A stretch of 64,000 nucleotides of DNA from Labrys wisconsinensis (lineage in GTDB: Bacteria; Pseudomonadota; Alphaproteobacteria; Rhizobiales; Labraceae): positions 682,001 to 746,000 of the forward strand of contig NZ_JAUSVX010000001.1 in assembly GCF_030814995.1 (NCBI RefSeq), written 5' to 3'. Under the pieces are notes generated by a model. That model was not told the origin of the DNA. It worked only from the letters and a program-made list of their open reading frames with translations, and did not search any database. This document shows positions 36,958-47,253 of this stretch, in pieces. How positions within the stretch are numbered: position 1 is the first letter of the stretch; each line of letters starts with the position of its first letter. Both the position numbers and the translations under genes were made by a program.

Positions 36958-37874
36958 GGCTCCACCTCGCGCATGGTGCGGGCGATATAGAGGGCGACGA
37001 CGCTGCCGAGCAGGATGGTGAAGGTCACGGCGATGGCGGTGCCGTAGCCGAAGTCGAGATTCTGGCGGGCCTTGACGAAGGCATAGAGCGGCAGCGTCGT
37101 GGTGGCGGTGCCGGGCCCGCCGCCGGTCATCACGAAGATCACGTCCATCGAATTGGCGACCCAGATCACCCGCAGCAGCCCGGCCGTCGCCAGCACCGGC
37201 GCGATGCCCGGCAGGGTGATGTGACGGAACTGGCGCCAGGCGCTGGCTCCGTCGATGGAAGCGGCCTCGTACTGGCTGCGCGGAATGCCCTGCAGGCCCG
37301 CCAGGATCATCACGGCGAAGAACGGGAAGCCCTGCCAGGTCAGCGTCGCGATCACCGCATAGAGTGCCTTGTCGGGATCGGCCAGCCAGGGCACGGCCGA
37401 GCGGATCAGGCTGAGGTGGATCAGCAGGTCGTTGAGCACGCCGGTGGTGGGGTCGTAGATCCAGCGCCACATCAGCGCGATGACGACGCTCGGCAGCGCC
37501 CAGGGGATGATGATCAGGGCGCGGGCGAGGCCACGCCAGGGAAAGTCGCGGTCGAGCAGCAGCGCCGCCACGAGGCCGAGGCCCATCTGCAGCGGCACGG
37601 TGAGGCCGATCCACACCGCGGTGTGGCCGAGCGCGGTCCAGAACACCGGATCCTGCAGGAGCTTCCAATAGTTGCCGAAGCCGACGAAGCGGCTGGCATT
37701 GGGCTTCCACAGGATCAGGTCGGTGAGGCTGGTCGCCACTGCCTCGACCATGGGCAGGAACACGACCACCAGCGTCACCGCCATCGCCGGCGCCAGCAGC
37801 GCATAGGGCAGCAGCACCGTGCGCCAGGGGCGCGGCTGCGCTGGGTCCAGGGTGAGGGCGGCGGGCGTGGTCAT
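36954..37874 (-). CDS. Carbohydrate ABC transporter permease (MalF/UgpA type)
   Basis: The product is 306 residues from ATG 37874 (MTTPAALTLDPAQPRPW). Six membrane spans are expected (YALLAPAMAVTLVVVFLP is the first), with the EAA loop in LQGIPRSQYEAASIDGASAW. MTGGGPGTATTTLPLYAF is typical of this subfamily. It overlaps the MalG-type gene by four bases. Upstream, 373 bases separate it from the binding-protein gene and hold an inverted repeat pair. Confidence 0.94.
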   Translation of the reverse strand: MTTPAALTLDPAQPRPWRTVLLPYALLAPAMAVTLVVVFLPMVEAVATSLTDLILWKPNASRFVGFGNYWKLLQDPVFWTALGHTAVWIGLTVPLQMGLGLVAALLLDRDFPWRGLARALIIIPWALPSVVIALMWRWIYDPTTGVLNDLLIHLSLIRSAVPWLADPDKALYAVIATLTWQGFPFFAVMILAGLQGIPRSQYEAASIDGASAWRQFRHITLPGIAPVLATAGLLRVIWVANSMDVIFVMTGGGPGTATTTLPLYAFVKARQNLDFGYGTAIAVTFTILLGSVVALYIARTMREVEP

Positions 37875-37983
37875 GGCTGGACCCGAGCGGAAGGCGGGGC
37901 GTCCGTCGGGATAGAGGCGATGCGCGGCCTGCCGCGAAGAGCAGCGGCCCATAGGACGCCCATCCCTGCATCCGCTGGTGTTC

Positions 37984-38124
37984 GCGTGGATGGCCGGGAC
38001 AAGCCCGGCCATGACGGCTGGGGTGTCGCTGAACGCGAGCAAACCTGGCGCGGCGGTCGCAGGACGGACGCCTCGACAATCCCACCCGCGACGTCGCGGG
38101 CGGACTTGATCCGCCCGTCCACGC
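37984..38124. repeat. Inverted pair of palindromic repeats (family 1, copy b), inside the sugar ABC operon
   Basis: GCGTGGATGGCC...CATGACGG at 37984-38017 faces a partner ending CCGCCCGTCCACGC at about 38092-38124, which carries the GGGCGG-type variant arms. The pair lies in the 373-base gap 37875-38247 between the binding-protein and MalF-type genes of one leftward operon. Its hairpins would be present in the mRNA and could lower expression of the distal genes relative to the binding protein. Nothing else was recognised in the gap. Confidence 0.85.
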
Positions 38125-38247
38125 GAACACCATGGGGTCTCGGAAGGGCCCTCGCCCGCATCATACGACCCGTTGCAAAAACCGAGGTTGGAGATTGGAC
38201 GAGGCGAGCTCCTCGGCCGTCGCACAATGGAACACCCATCGCTCCCC

Positions 38248-39447
38248 CTACTGCGCGAACAGCGCTTCGAGCTGCTTCATCATCGCCTCGGACGTGATCT
38301 GGCCGGTGAGGGCCTGCTGCATCGCCGTCGGCCAGGCGGTGTTGACGAACTCGGCCGTGGCCGTGCTCTGCGGCAGCACCGCGGCGAAGGGCAGGGAGTT
38401 CACCGTGGCGTCGACGAAGCGGCGCTGGTGCAGCGTCCAGTGGGCCGCGCCGCTCTTGGTCACGGTCATCTGGCCCGTCGCCTTGTTGAAGGCGACGTTG
38501 TTCTCGCCCTCGGCCAGGAAGGCGATCCATTTCCAGGCGGCGTCCTTGACCGTGGAGGCCGAAAACACCGCAAGGGATTCGTCGCCGTAGGAGGTCCAGG
38601 CCCGGCCGTCGCAGGCCGGCACGGGCACGGCCGAGACCTTGTCGCCGAGGGCCTTCACCAGATCGTTGGAGGAGCCGATATGGTGGATGGTCATCGCCGT
38701 CTTGCCGGCCTTGAAGGCGCCGATGATCTCCTGGAAGCCGTCATTGGGTGCCGAGGGCGGGATCGACTTGTCCTTTTGGAACATGTCGATCAGCCACTGG
38801 TTGGCGGCGATCGCCTGCGGCGTGGTCAGGCCGCCGGGCGCGAGCGTGGCGCCGCGCGAGAACACGAAGGTGCCCCACTGGTCCCAGCCGCCCTTGCCGC
38901 CGCGCAGGCCGAAGCCCCAGCGCTCCGGCGCCTTGGTCAGCGCCTTGGCCGCGGCGCGGAACTCGTCGCAGGTCTTCGGCGGCTCGAGGCCGGCCTCCTT
39001 GAACAGGTCGGCACGGTAATAGAGGTAGAGCACGACATATTGGATCGGCAGGTAATACTGCTTGCCGTCCGGCCCCTTGTTCAGGGTCAGCAGGTTGTCG
39101 AGCAGGTCGGCCTTGCCCGGCCAGGCGTCGATGCGCTCGCCGATCGGCTCCAGCGCGCCCATCTCGACCAGCCGCGGCTGGGCGAACAGCTTGACCATGG
39201 CCGCGTCGGGCGCATTGCCGCCGACGATCGCGGTGTAGAGATTGTCGTAATAGCTGTTCCAGGGGACGTTCTCGGCCTCGACCTTGATGCCGGGATTGGC
39301 AGCCTCGAACTTGGCCACCAGCTCCAACATCGGGTTGTCGGGATTGTCGAAATGGTACCAGAAGCGCACGGTCTCGGCCGCGGCCGGGCCGGCGGCCAGG
39401 CTCGCGGCGAGGGCGCAGACCGCCGCCAGTCGCTGCAACAATCTCAT
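38248..39447 (-). CDS. Sugar ABC transporter substrate-binding protein (family 1)
   Basis: The protein is 399 residues from ATG 39447. A classical signal peptide (LLQRLAAVCALAASLAAGPAAAE) is followed by the family 1 fold: VRFWYHFDNPDNPMLELVAKFE, the hinge YYLPIQYVVLYLYYRADLFKEAG, and AAWKWIAFLAEGENN near the C-terminus. It captures the sugar in the periplasm for the MalF/MalG-type permeases downstream and the MalK-type ATPase encoded divergently at 41195. The ligand is probably a sugar, sugar alcohol or sugar acid. Confidence 0.92.
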   Translation of the reverse strand: MRLLQRLAAVCALAASLAAGPAAAETVRFWYHFDNPDNPMLELVAKFEAANPGIKVEAENVPWNSYYDNLYTAIVGGNAPDAAMVKLFAQPRLVEMGALEPIGERIDAWPGKADLLDNLLTLNKGPDGKQYYLPIQYVVLYLYYRADLFKEAGLEPPKTCDEFRAAAKALTKAPERWGFGLRGGKGGWDQWGTFVFSRGATLAPGGLTTPQAIAANQWLIDMFQKDKSIPPSAPNDGFQEIIGAFKAGKTAMTIHHIGSSNDLVKALGDKVSAVPVPACDGRAWTSYGDESLAVFSASTVKDAAWKWIAFLAEGENNVAFNKATGQMTVTKSGAAHWTLHQRRFVDATVNSLPFAAVLPQSTATAEFVNTAWPTAMQQALTGQITSEAMMKQLEALFAQ

Positions 39448-39482
39448 CTCGCGTCTCCTCCAGGTCTTTTCTTGGTTGGATG

Positions 39483-40427
39483 TCAGGGCTGCCGGACCAT
39501 GGCCGCGGCCGCTGCGCCGGCCGTCGCCAGGGCGCCGCGGGCTGCGGGCAAGTCGAGCGTCATCTGCAGGAAGCCGTGGGTGACGCCGGGCACCACCTCG
39601 ACCGTCTCCGTGCGGCCGAGGCGCTGCAGCCGGTCGGCCAAGGCGAGCGTGTCGGACAGCAGCGGGTCGATGCCGGCCGCCATCAGGTGCAACGGCGGCA
39701 GGGCGGCGAGCGCGGCGTCGGCGGCCTGGAGCGGGGCGGCAAGCGGATCGCGCCGGCGCCCGGCATCGGCGCAGTACCAGTCCCAGTAGCGCCGCATCTT
39801 GCCGCGGGTCAGGCCAGGGCCGGCGTCGAACCGGCGGTAGGACGCCGTCTCGAAATCGGCGTCGTAGACGCCGTAGAACAACAGCGCCCCCGCGGGCCGC
39901 GGCCGGCCGGCGACCTGCTCGTGCAGCATGGCGGCGAGCACCAGGTTGGCGCCGGCGGAATCGCCCGCGACCACCAGGGGTCCCTGCTCCGAGGCCGCGC
40001 GCAGGCAGGCGATCACGTCCATCAGGCCGGCGGGGAAGGGATGCTCCGGCGCCAGGCGATAGTCCGGCATCCACACCGGCAGCCCAGCCGCCCGCGCCAG
40101 CACGCGGCCGCAGCGCTCATGAGTCTCCGGCGAGCAGAAGGCGAAGCCGCCGCCATGCACGAACAGCAGGGTGCCGGCTCCGGCGCCCGCTGGCGTGAGG
40201 ACGCGCAGGCGCGTTGCCGCCGAGCCGAGCCCGGCATCGGCCGGCACGTGCGTCTCGGCCACCGCCATATCAGGCATGTCGCGGTTCCAGCGGCGGTTGA
40301 CCTCGGCGGTTCGCGCCCGGCCTTCGGTCGCCGGCAGCAGCGTCAGGTCCGGCACCGCACCGAATTCGGCATCCATGCGGGCGATGAGCGCCAGGAGCTC
40401 GGGCGAGAGATTGTCGGGGAAGGTCAT
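39483..40427 (-). CDS. Alpha/beta hydrolase, hormone-sensitive-lipase (HSL) family esterase
   Basis: The product is 314 residues from ATG 40427, overlapping the upstream GntR stop by ATGA. HSL-family marks are the oxyanion motif LLFVHGGGFAF, the nucleophile elbow VAGDSAGANLVLAAML, Asp in LMAAGIDPLLSD and the catalytic His in VTHGFLQMTL. It hydrolyses a short-chain ester or lactone in the cytoplasm. Being between the GntR regulator and the binding protein of a sugar operon, it may release the sugar from an acylated or lactone form. Confidence 0.9.
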   Translation of the reverse strand: MTFPDNLSPELLALIARMDAEFGAVPDLTLLPATEGRARTAEVNRRWNRDMPDMAVAETHVPADAGLGSAATRLRVLTPAGAGAGTLLFVHGGGFAFCSPETHERCGRVLARAAGLPVWMPDYRLAPEHPFPAGLMDVIACLRAASEQGPLVVAGDSAGANLVLAAMLHEQVAGRPRPAGALLFYGVYDADFETASYRRFDAGPGLTRGKMRRYWDWYCADAGRRRDPLAAPLQAADAALAALPPLHLMAAGIDPLLSDTLALADRLQRLGRTETVEVVPGVTHGFLQMTLDLPAARGALATAGAAAAAMVRQP

Positions 40428-41113
40428 TGGCTCGCCTCGACGAAGACGTTGGGACCGAAGTCGACAATGGTGGCGATGTGGTGGTGCAGCGCCGCCGAGG
40501 CGGCGGCGACATCGCCGGCGGCCACCGCATCGATGATCGGCCTGTGGCGCAGGGCAGTGGCCATCAGGTCGCGCGGCCCGGCGCTGCGCGAGATCTTGAA
40601 GCGGTGGTTGTGGATCAGGCAGCGGTGCAGGATCGGATCGAGCGCCGGCAGGCCGGCGTCCCGGAACAGGCGGCGGTGGAAGTCGCGGTCGCAGGCCGCC
40701 AGCCTCAGCTCGTCGTCGGCGCGCGCCGCCTCGAGCATGGCCTCCAGCAGGGCGCCGAGGTCGGCCAGCAGCGTGCGACTGGGCTGGCGCAGCGCGCGGA
40801 CGATGCCGCCGCACTCGACCGACTGGCGCACGCGGAACAGCTCCACCGCCTCGTCGGCGGTGCAGTCGGAGACCTGGGTGCCGCGATGGCCGCGGCGGTG
40901 CACCAGCCCCTCCTCCTGCAGCTGCAGCAGCGCCTCGCGCACCGTGCCCTGGCTGCAGCCGAAGCGGTCGGCGAGGTCGAGCTCGATCAGCTGCTCGCCC
41001 GGCATGAGCGTGCCCAGCATGATCTCGCGCTCCAGCGCGTCGAAGGCGGCGGCCGATTTGGCGGGCCGCAGGGCGGCCGGCCGTCGCGGGCGGTGAGGCA
41101 TGAGGTCGGACAT
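40424..41113 (-). CDS. GntR-family (FadR subfamily) transcriptional regulator
   Basis: The 229-residue protein has a winged helix at about 20-85 (LIELDLADRFGCSQGTVREALLQLQEEGLVHRR) and a helical FCD effector domain with the metal/ligand histidine positions in ACDRDFHRRLF and HRPIIDAVAAGD. It is divergent from the MalK-type ATPase gene with a near-perfect palindrome between them, and it heads the leftward esterase and sugar-uptake genes. It is therefore the likely local repressor, relieved by the imported compound. Confidence 0.92.
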   Translation of the reverse strand: MSDLMPHRPRRPAALRPAKSAAAFDALEREIMLGTLMPGEQLIELDLADRFGCSQGTVREALLQLQEEGLVHRRGHRGTQVSDCTADEAVELFRVRQSVECGGIVRALRQPSRTLLADLGALLEAMLEAARADDELRLAACDRDFHRRLFRDAGLPALDPILHRCLIHNHRFKISRSAGPRDLMATALRHRPIIDAVAAGDVAAASAALHHHIATIVDFGPNVFVEASQ

Positions 41114-41152
41114 CGCGTCGGGCCGTCGGGTTGCGCGCCGTCGTAATTATCA

Positions 41153-41168
41153 TTATCAATATCGATAA
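41153..41168. promoter_or_regulatory. Operator candidate for the GntR regulator
   Basis: TTATCAATATCGATAA is palindromic except for one pair (arms TTATC/GATAA, spacer of six), and TTATC also occurs just upstream. It sits in the 81-base AT-rich divergent promoter region between the GntR gene (41113) and the ABC ATPase gene (41195), the natural place for autoregulation and control of both directions. Confidence 0.55.
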
Positions 41169-41194
41169 TCAACCGAGCATGGTCGGAGGAGACG

Positions 41195-42277
<1,083 letters not shown>

Positions 42278-42373
42278 GCGCCACGCCATCTTTGTGCCAA
42301 GCCACACAGCGGCCGGGCGTGCCACCGCCTAGTGTCTCTCCAGGATCAATCGAACCCGCCCTGGAGACCCGTC

Positions 42374-42946
42374 ATGCGCATCCTTCTCGCCGCTTCCGTC
42401 GCCGTCGTCGCCCTGGCCTCCGCCGGCACGGCGTTCGCCCAGTCCAAGCCCCAGGTCGTCCCGACGCTCGGCACCCGCCAGATCGTCCCGGTGGCGGCCG
42501 TCGATGCCGGCGTCCCGGCCCCGGCCCAGCCGGTGGCCGCCCCGGCGCCGGCTCTGTCGAACCTGACCTCGCCGATCCCGGTCGCGCCGGTCGACACCAA
42601 GGCGGCCGAGGCCGTCGCCAAGGAGCTGGTGACCCAGCAGCAGCCCGCGCCGGCCCCCGTTGCCGCCACGCCGGCTCCCGCCGATGTCGCCGGCGACCTC
42701 GCCGCCGACACCCCGGCGCCCCAGCCGCAGCCGGCCGCGCCGCCCGTGGTGGCGCAGACGATCGCCCCGCCCGTGCCGGCCCCGGCTCCCGAAGTGGTCG
42801 TCCCCGTCAAGAAGCCGAAACTCTACAAGAAGCCCCACCGCATCGTCCGCTACTACCAGGACGAGGACTACGGCGCCGTCTCCTACGCCCCGCGCCGCTA
42901 CGGCTACGGCAACGGATATGGCTACGGTGGCGGCGGCTGCGACTGA
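42374..42946 (+). CDS. Secreted Pro/Ala-rich protein of unknown function
   Basis: The 190-residue product has a signal peptide (RILLAASVAVVALASAGTAFAQ), a long low-complexity Pro/Ala/Val region (residues about 40-140), and a basic, Tyr/Gly-rich tail (KKPKLYKKPHRIVRYYQDE, YGNGYGYGGGGCD). No enzyme domain is visible. It is likely periplasmic or envelope-associated. It is a single gene ending at a perfect hairpin terminator shared with the convergent ABC operon. CTGGAG at 42361 is a plausible ribosome site for ATG 42374. Confidence 0.75.
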   Translation: MRILLAASVAVVALASAGTAFAQSKPQVVPTLGTRQIVPVAAVDAGVPAPAQPVAAPAPALSNLTSPIPVAPVDTKAAEAVAKELVTQQQPAPAPVAATPAPADVAGDLAADTPAPQPQPAAPPVVAQTIAPPVPAPAPEVVVPVKKPKLYKKPHRIVRYYQDEDYGAVSYAPRRYGYGNGYGYGGGGCD

Positions 42947-42973
42947 GCCGACCGATTGCCTGCTCCTGCACCG

Positions 42974-43001
42974 AAGGCCGGATGCCCCGCATCCGGCCTT
43001 T
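42974..43001. terminator. Bidirectional hairpin terminator between convergent genes
   Basis: AAGGCCGGATGC-CCC-GCATCCGGCCTT is a perfect 12-base stem with a 3-base loop, lying between the rightward secreted-protein gene (ends 42946) and the leftward ABC permease gene (ends 43018). Its A/T ends give a short U-tract on both strands. Confidence 0.7.
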
Positions 43002-43017
43002 CCCCGTTCCGGCGCCT

Positions 43018-44016
43018 CTATCGTCCGACCCGCCGGCTGACCAGGCTCTCCACCAGCAGCGCCGCGATGATGATCGAGCCGATGGCCGAGCCCTGCCAGA
43101 ACGGCGAGACGCCCATCAGGTTGAGGCCGTTGCGGATCATCACCATGATCAGGACGCCGATCAGCGTGCCGATGATCGAGCCGCGGCCGCCGAACAGGCT
43201 GGCGCCGCCGATCACCACCGCGGCGATGGCATCGAGCTCCCAGGCATTGCCCATCAGCGGGTCGGCGGAGAGGATCTGGGCGATGGAGAAGGTGATCGCC
43301 ACCGCCGAGAGCGCGCCGGAGATCACATAGGGCAGGATCGAATAGAACAGCACGTTGAGGCCGGCGGCGCGGGCCGCCTCCTTGTTCGAGCCGACGGCAT
43401 AGATGATGCGCCCGCCCTTGGTATAGGTCAGGTACGCCCAGGCCAGGAGATAGAGCGCCGCGAGGAACAGCACGTTGGCCGGGATGCCGAGCACGCTGGT
43501 ATAGACCATCCCGGACATTTCGGGCGGGATGGTCGAGAGCGCGGTCTGCCCCGAGAAGATATAGGCGAGGCTGCGCCCGATCGCCATGACGCCCAGCGTC
43601 ACCACGAAGGCGGCGAGGCCGAAATAGGCGATGAGCACACCCGAGATCAGGCCGATGCCGGCCCCGGACAGGACGGCGATCAGGATCGCCAGGGGCAGCG
43701 GCACGCTCGGGGCGCAGAGCCCGAGGATGATGCCGGTGAGGCCGGCCACCGAGCCGACCGACAGGTCGATGCCGCCGGTGAGGATGACGAAGGTCATGCC
43801 GACCGCGACGATGCCGGTGACCACGGACTGGTCGAGGATGTTGAAGATATTGCGCGACGTGAGGAAATAGGGCGACAGCAGCGACAGCGCGACCGCCAGC
43901 ACGATCGCCAGCGCGATCATGCGGATCTCCAGGCGCTGCGTCAGCCGGCGCAGGACGCGCCGCACCGTGCCGGAAGCGGCCCGCAGGGTCTCGGGATCGT
44001 CGAGGGAAGCGGCCAT
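43018..44016 (-). CDS. Ribose-type ABC transporter permease (RbsC-like)
   Basis: The protein is 332 residues from ATG 44016 (MAASLDDPETLRAASG). It has 8-10 membrane segments and the RbsC-type motifs MTFVILTGGIDLSVGSVAG, LAAFVVTLGVMAIGRSLAY, VGSNKEAARAAGL and VVIGGASLFGGRGSIIGT. It is the inner-membrane channel of a family 2 (CUT2) sugar importer together with the ATPase and binding protein upstream. It is the last gene of this leftward operon. Confidence 0.94.
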   Translation of the reverse strand: MAASLDDPETLRAASGTVRRVLRRLTQRLEIRMIALAIVLAVALSLLSPYFLTSRNIFNILDQSVVTGIVAVGMTFVILTGGIDLSVGSVAGLTGIILGLCAPSVPLPLAILIAVLSGAGIGLISGVLIAYFGLAAFVVTLGVMAIGRSLAYIFSGQTALSTIPPEMSGMVYTSVLGIPANVLFLAALYLLAWAYLTYTKGGRIIYAVGSNKEAARAAGLNVLFYSILPYVISGALSAVAITFSIAQILSADPLMGNAWELDAIAAVVIGGASLFGGRGSIIGTLIGVLIMVMIRNGLNLMGVSPFWQGSAIGSIIIAALLVESLVSRRVGR

Positions 44017-44027
44017 CGCGGGGTCTC

Positions 44028-45941
44028 TCAGAGGGTTGTCGCCAGAGTCTCGACCTGCCGCCGCACCGCCTCGGGCGCGGGCGTCGGCGCGCCCTTCGGC
44101 AGCGTCAGCCCGACCCAGCCGAGGTCGTGGCCGCGGCTGTTGCGCAGCGGCACCAGCATGGTCGAGCGCTCCCCCGTCGGCTCGGCCACGAAGCCTGGCT
44201 CGGTCGCGAAGCCCGGCCCGCAGCGGCTGAGCGCCGTGCCGATGCCGGTATCGGCGAAAGCCCGCGCCTCGCCGGCGGCGAAGCCGGGATCCGCCGCCCG
44301 GTCGGCCACGACCAGGTTGAGGCAGATCAGCCGGTCGCCGTCGATCAGCGCCCAGAAGCCGGCGCCGCCGGCCTCGCCGGTCAGCGAGCGCAGCACCGCG
44401 GTGTTGCGGGCCATCGACGTGCGCGGGGCGGCGAGCAGGGTCAGCTTCTCCTCGTCGAGCAGGGCGGCGGGCAGGTCGGCGATGCTCTGGCCGTCGCTGA
44501 TCACCACGATGCGGTCGGAGAGCCCGAGCAATTCCTCGAAATCCGAGGACACCAGCACCACCGCCACGCCCCTGGCGGCGATGTCGCGCAGCAGCCCGTA
44601 GATCGACGAGCGCGTGCCGATGTCGACGCCCTTGGTCGGCTCGTCCAGGATCAGCACCTTCGGCTCGAGCAGCAGCCAGCGGGCGATGATGATCTTCTGC
44701 TGCATGCCGCCGGAGAAGGCGAGCATGTTGGCGTCGAGCAGCCGGTCGGCCGGCAGGCCGAGGCTCTTCATCAGCGCGTCGACGTCGGCCTCGCGCGAGC
44801 GGTAGCCGAGGCCGAAGCCGCGATGGGCGCCGAGATGGGCGAGCAGCAGGTTCTCCTTGACCGAGAGGTCGGGCACGATGCTCTGCTGGCGCCGGTCCTC
44901 GGCGACGAAGCCGATCCCGGCCTTGACCGCCTGGGCGGGCCGGCGCGGATCGATCGGCTTGCCGGCGAGGCGGATCGTGCCGGCGCGGCGCGGACGCAGG
45001 CCGAAGACCGCCTCGACCGTCTCGGAGCGGCCGGCGCCGACCAGGCCGCCGAGGCCGAGGATCTCGCCGGCCCGCACGCTGAACGAGACGTCGCGCACGG
45101 CGGGCGGCGCGGCGAGATTGGCCACCTCGAAGGCGACGGGAGCGGCCGAGGTTTCCTGGGCCGCGCGCGGGGCGTAGATGTTGCCGACGTCCTGGCCGAC
45201 CATGTGGCGGATCAGCTCGGCCTGGCCGAGCGAAGCGGTCGGGCAGGAGGCGAGCACCGTGCGGCCCTCGCGCATCACCGTGACGCGGTCGGTGATCTCG
45301 AACACTTCCTCCAGCCGGTGCGACACGAAGACGAGGCCGCTGCCATTGGCCCGCAGCCGCGTCATGATCGCGAACAGGCGGTCGACCTCGCCGGGGCTCA
45401 GCGAGGCGGTCGGCTCGTCGAAGATGATCAGCCTGGCCCTGACCCCGAGCGCCTTGGCGATCTCGACGAGCTGGCGCTGGGCGGCGGAGAGGCGCCGGAC
45501 CTCCATGTCGAGCGGCAGCACGCCTTCCTGTCCGAGCGCGGCCAGCAGCTCCTCGCCGCGCCGGTGCAGCCCGGCATAGGACAGGCGTCCCTTCTGGCCG
45601 AGCTCCGGCAGGAAGATGTTCTCGGCCACCGACAGGTCCGGGACCAGGCTCGTCTCCTGCATGACGATGGCGATGCCGATGTCGAGCGCGTCGCGGGTCG
45701 AGCGCAGGCGGACCGGGCGGCCGCGATAGACGACCTCGCCCTCGTCCGGCGCGACATGGCCGGCGATCACCTTCGACAGGGTCGACTTGCCGGCGCCGTT
45801 GGCGCCGAGCAGGCCGTGCACCTCGCCGGCGGCGAGCTCGAAGGCGGCGCCGGCCAGCGCCCGCGTGCGGTCGAAGGTCTTGAAGACGCCCGTGGCGGTG
45901 AGCAGGGGCGCGCCGTCTTCGGGCGGAGGGCTGGACGACAT
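44028..45941 (-). CDS. Ribose-type ABC transporter ATP-binding protein with extra C-terminal domain (RbsA-like)
   Basis: From ATG 45941 the protein is 637 residues, about 130 longer than typical RbsA. Two ATPase halves are present: the first has Walker A GANGAGKST and Walker B ARLIIFDEPTAS; the second has the usual degenerate GGLVGAGRSE, signature FSGGMQQKIIIARWL and KVLILDEPTKGVD. After about residue 505 an additional domain follows (GFWALIDGDRLICLNLVVAD, TMLVPLRNSRGHDLGWVGL), which looks like a small alpha/beta sensor-type module of unknown identity. The core function is to drive CUT2 sugar import; the extra domain may regulate it. Confidence 0.92.
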   Translation of the reverse strand: MSSSPPPEDGAPLLTATGVFKTFDRTRALAGAAFELAAGEVHGLLGANGAGKSTLSKVIAGHVAPDEGEVVYRGRPVRLRSTRDALDIGIAIVMQETSLVPDLSVAENIFLPELGQKGRLSYAGLHRRGEELLAALGQEGVLPLDMEVRRLSAAQRQLVEIAKALGVRARLIIFDEPTASLSPGEVDRLFAIMTRLRANGSGLVFVSHRLEEVFEITDRVTVMREGRTVLASCPTASLGQAELIRHMVGQDVGNIYAPRAAQETSAAPVAFEVANLAAPPAVRDVSFSVRAGEILGLGGLVGAGRSETVEAVFGLRPRRAGTIRLAGKPIDPRRPAQAVKAGIGFVAEDRRQQSIVPDLSVKENLLLAHLGAHRGFGLGYRSREADVDALMKSLGLPADRLLDANMLAFSGGMQQKIIIARWLLLEPKVLILDEPTKGVDIGTRSSIYGLLRDIAARGVAVVLVSSDFEELLGLSDRIVVISDGQSIADLPAALLDEEKLTLLAAPRTSMARNTAVLRSLTGEAGGAGFWALIDGDRLICLNLVVADRAADPGFAAGEARAFADTGIGTALSRCGPGFATEPGFVAEPTGERSTMLVPLRNSRGHDLGWVGLTLPKGAPTPAPEAVRRQVETLATTL

Positions 45942-46004
45942 GGCAGGTCCATAACGGCCTCGGGAGACGCGTCCCGGCAACAGGCCGGAACGCGCCGCCG
46001 GGAA

Positions 46005-46991
46005 TCAACCCATCTCGTTGGCGAAGACCGTCTGCTTCACCGTCGGCAGCAGCTGGTCGATGTTCTCGCTGCTCACCGCCAGGATCGGCACCGAGACTTC
46101 CTTCTCCACGGTCTCGCCGGCGAGATGCTTGACCATGGCCTCGCCCGACTTCACCCCCATGAGATAGGGCTGCTGCATGCCGGAGGCGACGAGCTGGCCG
46201 GACTTCAGGAGATCGACGAATTCCGGGATGCCGTCGAAGGCGGCGACCAGGATCTCGCCGTCGCGCCGCGCCGCCTTGATGGCGCGCAGGGCGCCGATCG
46301 CCGGCTGGTCGGTCTGGATCCACAGGCCGCGCATGTCGGGATTGGCGGTGAGCATGTCCTGGGTGAACTTGAAGGTCTCGTCCGCGGTGTAGGACTGCAT
46401 CTGCTGCAGCGCCGCCTCCTTGGCGTGGACGCCGCCCTCGGCCAGGCCGTCGCGGAAGCCCTTGGTGCGGGCCTGGCCGTTCTTGCGCGCCTGGGAAATG
46501 GTGATCAGGCCGATGGATCCGTCCTGCCAGCCCTTCTTCTTCAGCGCCGCGGCGAGCGCCAGGCCGACGCCCTTGGCCCCCTCGTAGTTGTTGGAGATGA
46601 TGAAGGAGACGTAGTCGCCGCTGTTGGTGCCGATATCGGCGATCACGACAGGCACGCCCGCCTGCTTGGCGAGCGCCAGCACGCTCGGGCAGGTGGAGGA
46701 ATCGGTCGGCGAGATGACGATGCCGGCCACGCCCCTGGCGATCGAATCCTGCGCGTTCTGCAGCTGGGTCTGCGGGCTGTTGTGCGAATCCAGCGCCTGG
46801 AAGCCGTAGCCCTTCTCCTTGGCCGCCGCCTCGACGCCCTTGGCGAGATAGCGCCAGAACGGCAGGTCGAGCCCCGGGGTGAGATAGACGATGTCCTTGG
46901 CCGCCGCCAGCGCCCGTGGGATGGCGAACGGGGCGGTGCCGGCAGCGAGGGCCGCGCCGGCGGCCAGCTGCATGAATGTCCGTCTTTTCAC
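46005..46991 (-). CDS. Ribose-type ABC transporter substrate-binding protein (RbsB-like)
   Basis: The 328-residue protein has a Tat-like signal (KRRTFMQLAAGAALAAGTAP, cleavage near ALAAAK) and the periplasmic-binding-protein fold of the CUT2 family: IVYLTPGLDLPFWRYLAKGVE, GVAGIVISPTDSSTCPSVL, AGVPVVIADIGTNSGDYVS and ILVAAFDGIPEFVDLL. It is first in a leftward operon with the ATPase and permease. No sugar kinase or dehydrogenase lies in this operon, so the ligand is unknown. Confidence 0.93.
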   Translation of the reverse strand: MKRRTFMQLAAGAALAAGTAPFAIPRALAAAKDIVYLTPGLDLPFWRYLAKGVEAAAKEKGYGFQALDSHNSPQTQLQNAQDSIARGVAGIVISPTDSSTCPSVLALAKQAGVPVVIADIGTNSGDYVSFIISNNYEGAKGVGLALAAALKKKGWQDGSIGLITISQARKNGQARTKGFRDGLAEGGVHAKEAALQQMQSYTADETFKFTQDMLTANPDMRGLWIQTDQPAIGALRAIKAARRDGEILVAAFDGIPEFVDLLKSGQLVASGMQQPYLMGVKSGEAMVKHLAGETVEKEVSVPILAVSSENIDQLLPTVKQTVFANEMG

Positions 46992-47224
46992 GTTGTCCTC
47001 CTGTCAGCGCCGCGCTGCGGCGGCTTGCGGCATGTCGGCCGCCTCCGCTGCGGGGGCGGCTGGTTGGGAGGCCGTCCGCCAGGGTCCGCGGCACCGCGGC
47101 GGCACAGGCACTCCAGATGCGAGAACGGCCGCCGGGCGGCGCCGGGCCGGCTGCGGCAAAGCCGCCGGTTGGTGCCGCGGCCGTGCTGCAACTGACCCGC
47201 TGGACCGTTCAGCAGACCAGTTTC

Positions 47225-47253
47225 ACCAAACAGGGAAGCGCCTGACCTGTCAA
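47225..47253 (-). promoter_or_regulatory. Promoter candidate for the ribose-type ABC operon
   Basis: On the minus strand TTGACA (47253-47248), a 17-base spacer and TTTGGT (47230-47225) lie in the 507-base gap 46992-47498. This would give a leader of about 225 bases before ATG 46991. The rest of the gap has an AT-rich patch at about 47355-47395 and a small GAAA-loop hairpin (47402-47415). No gene was recognised in it. Confidence 0.4.
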
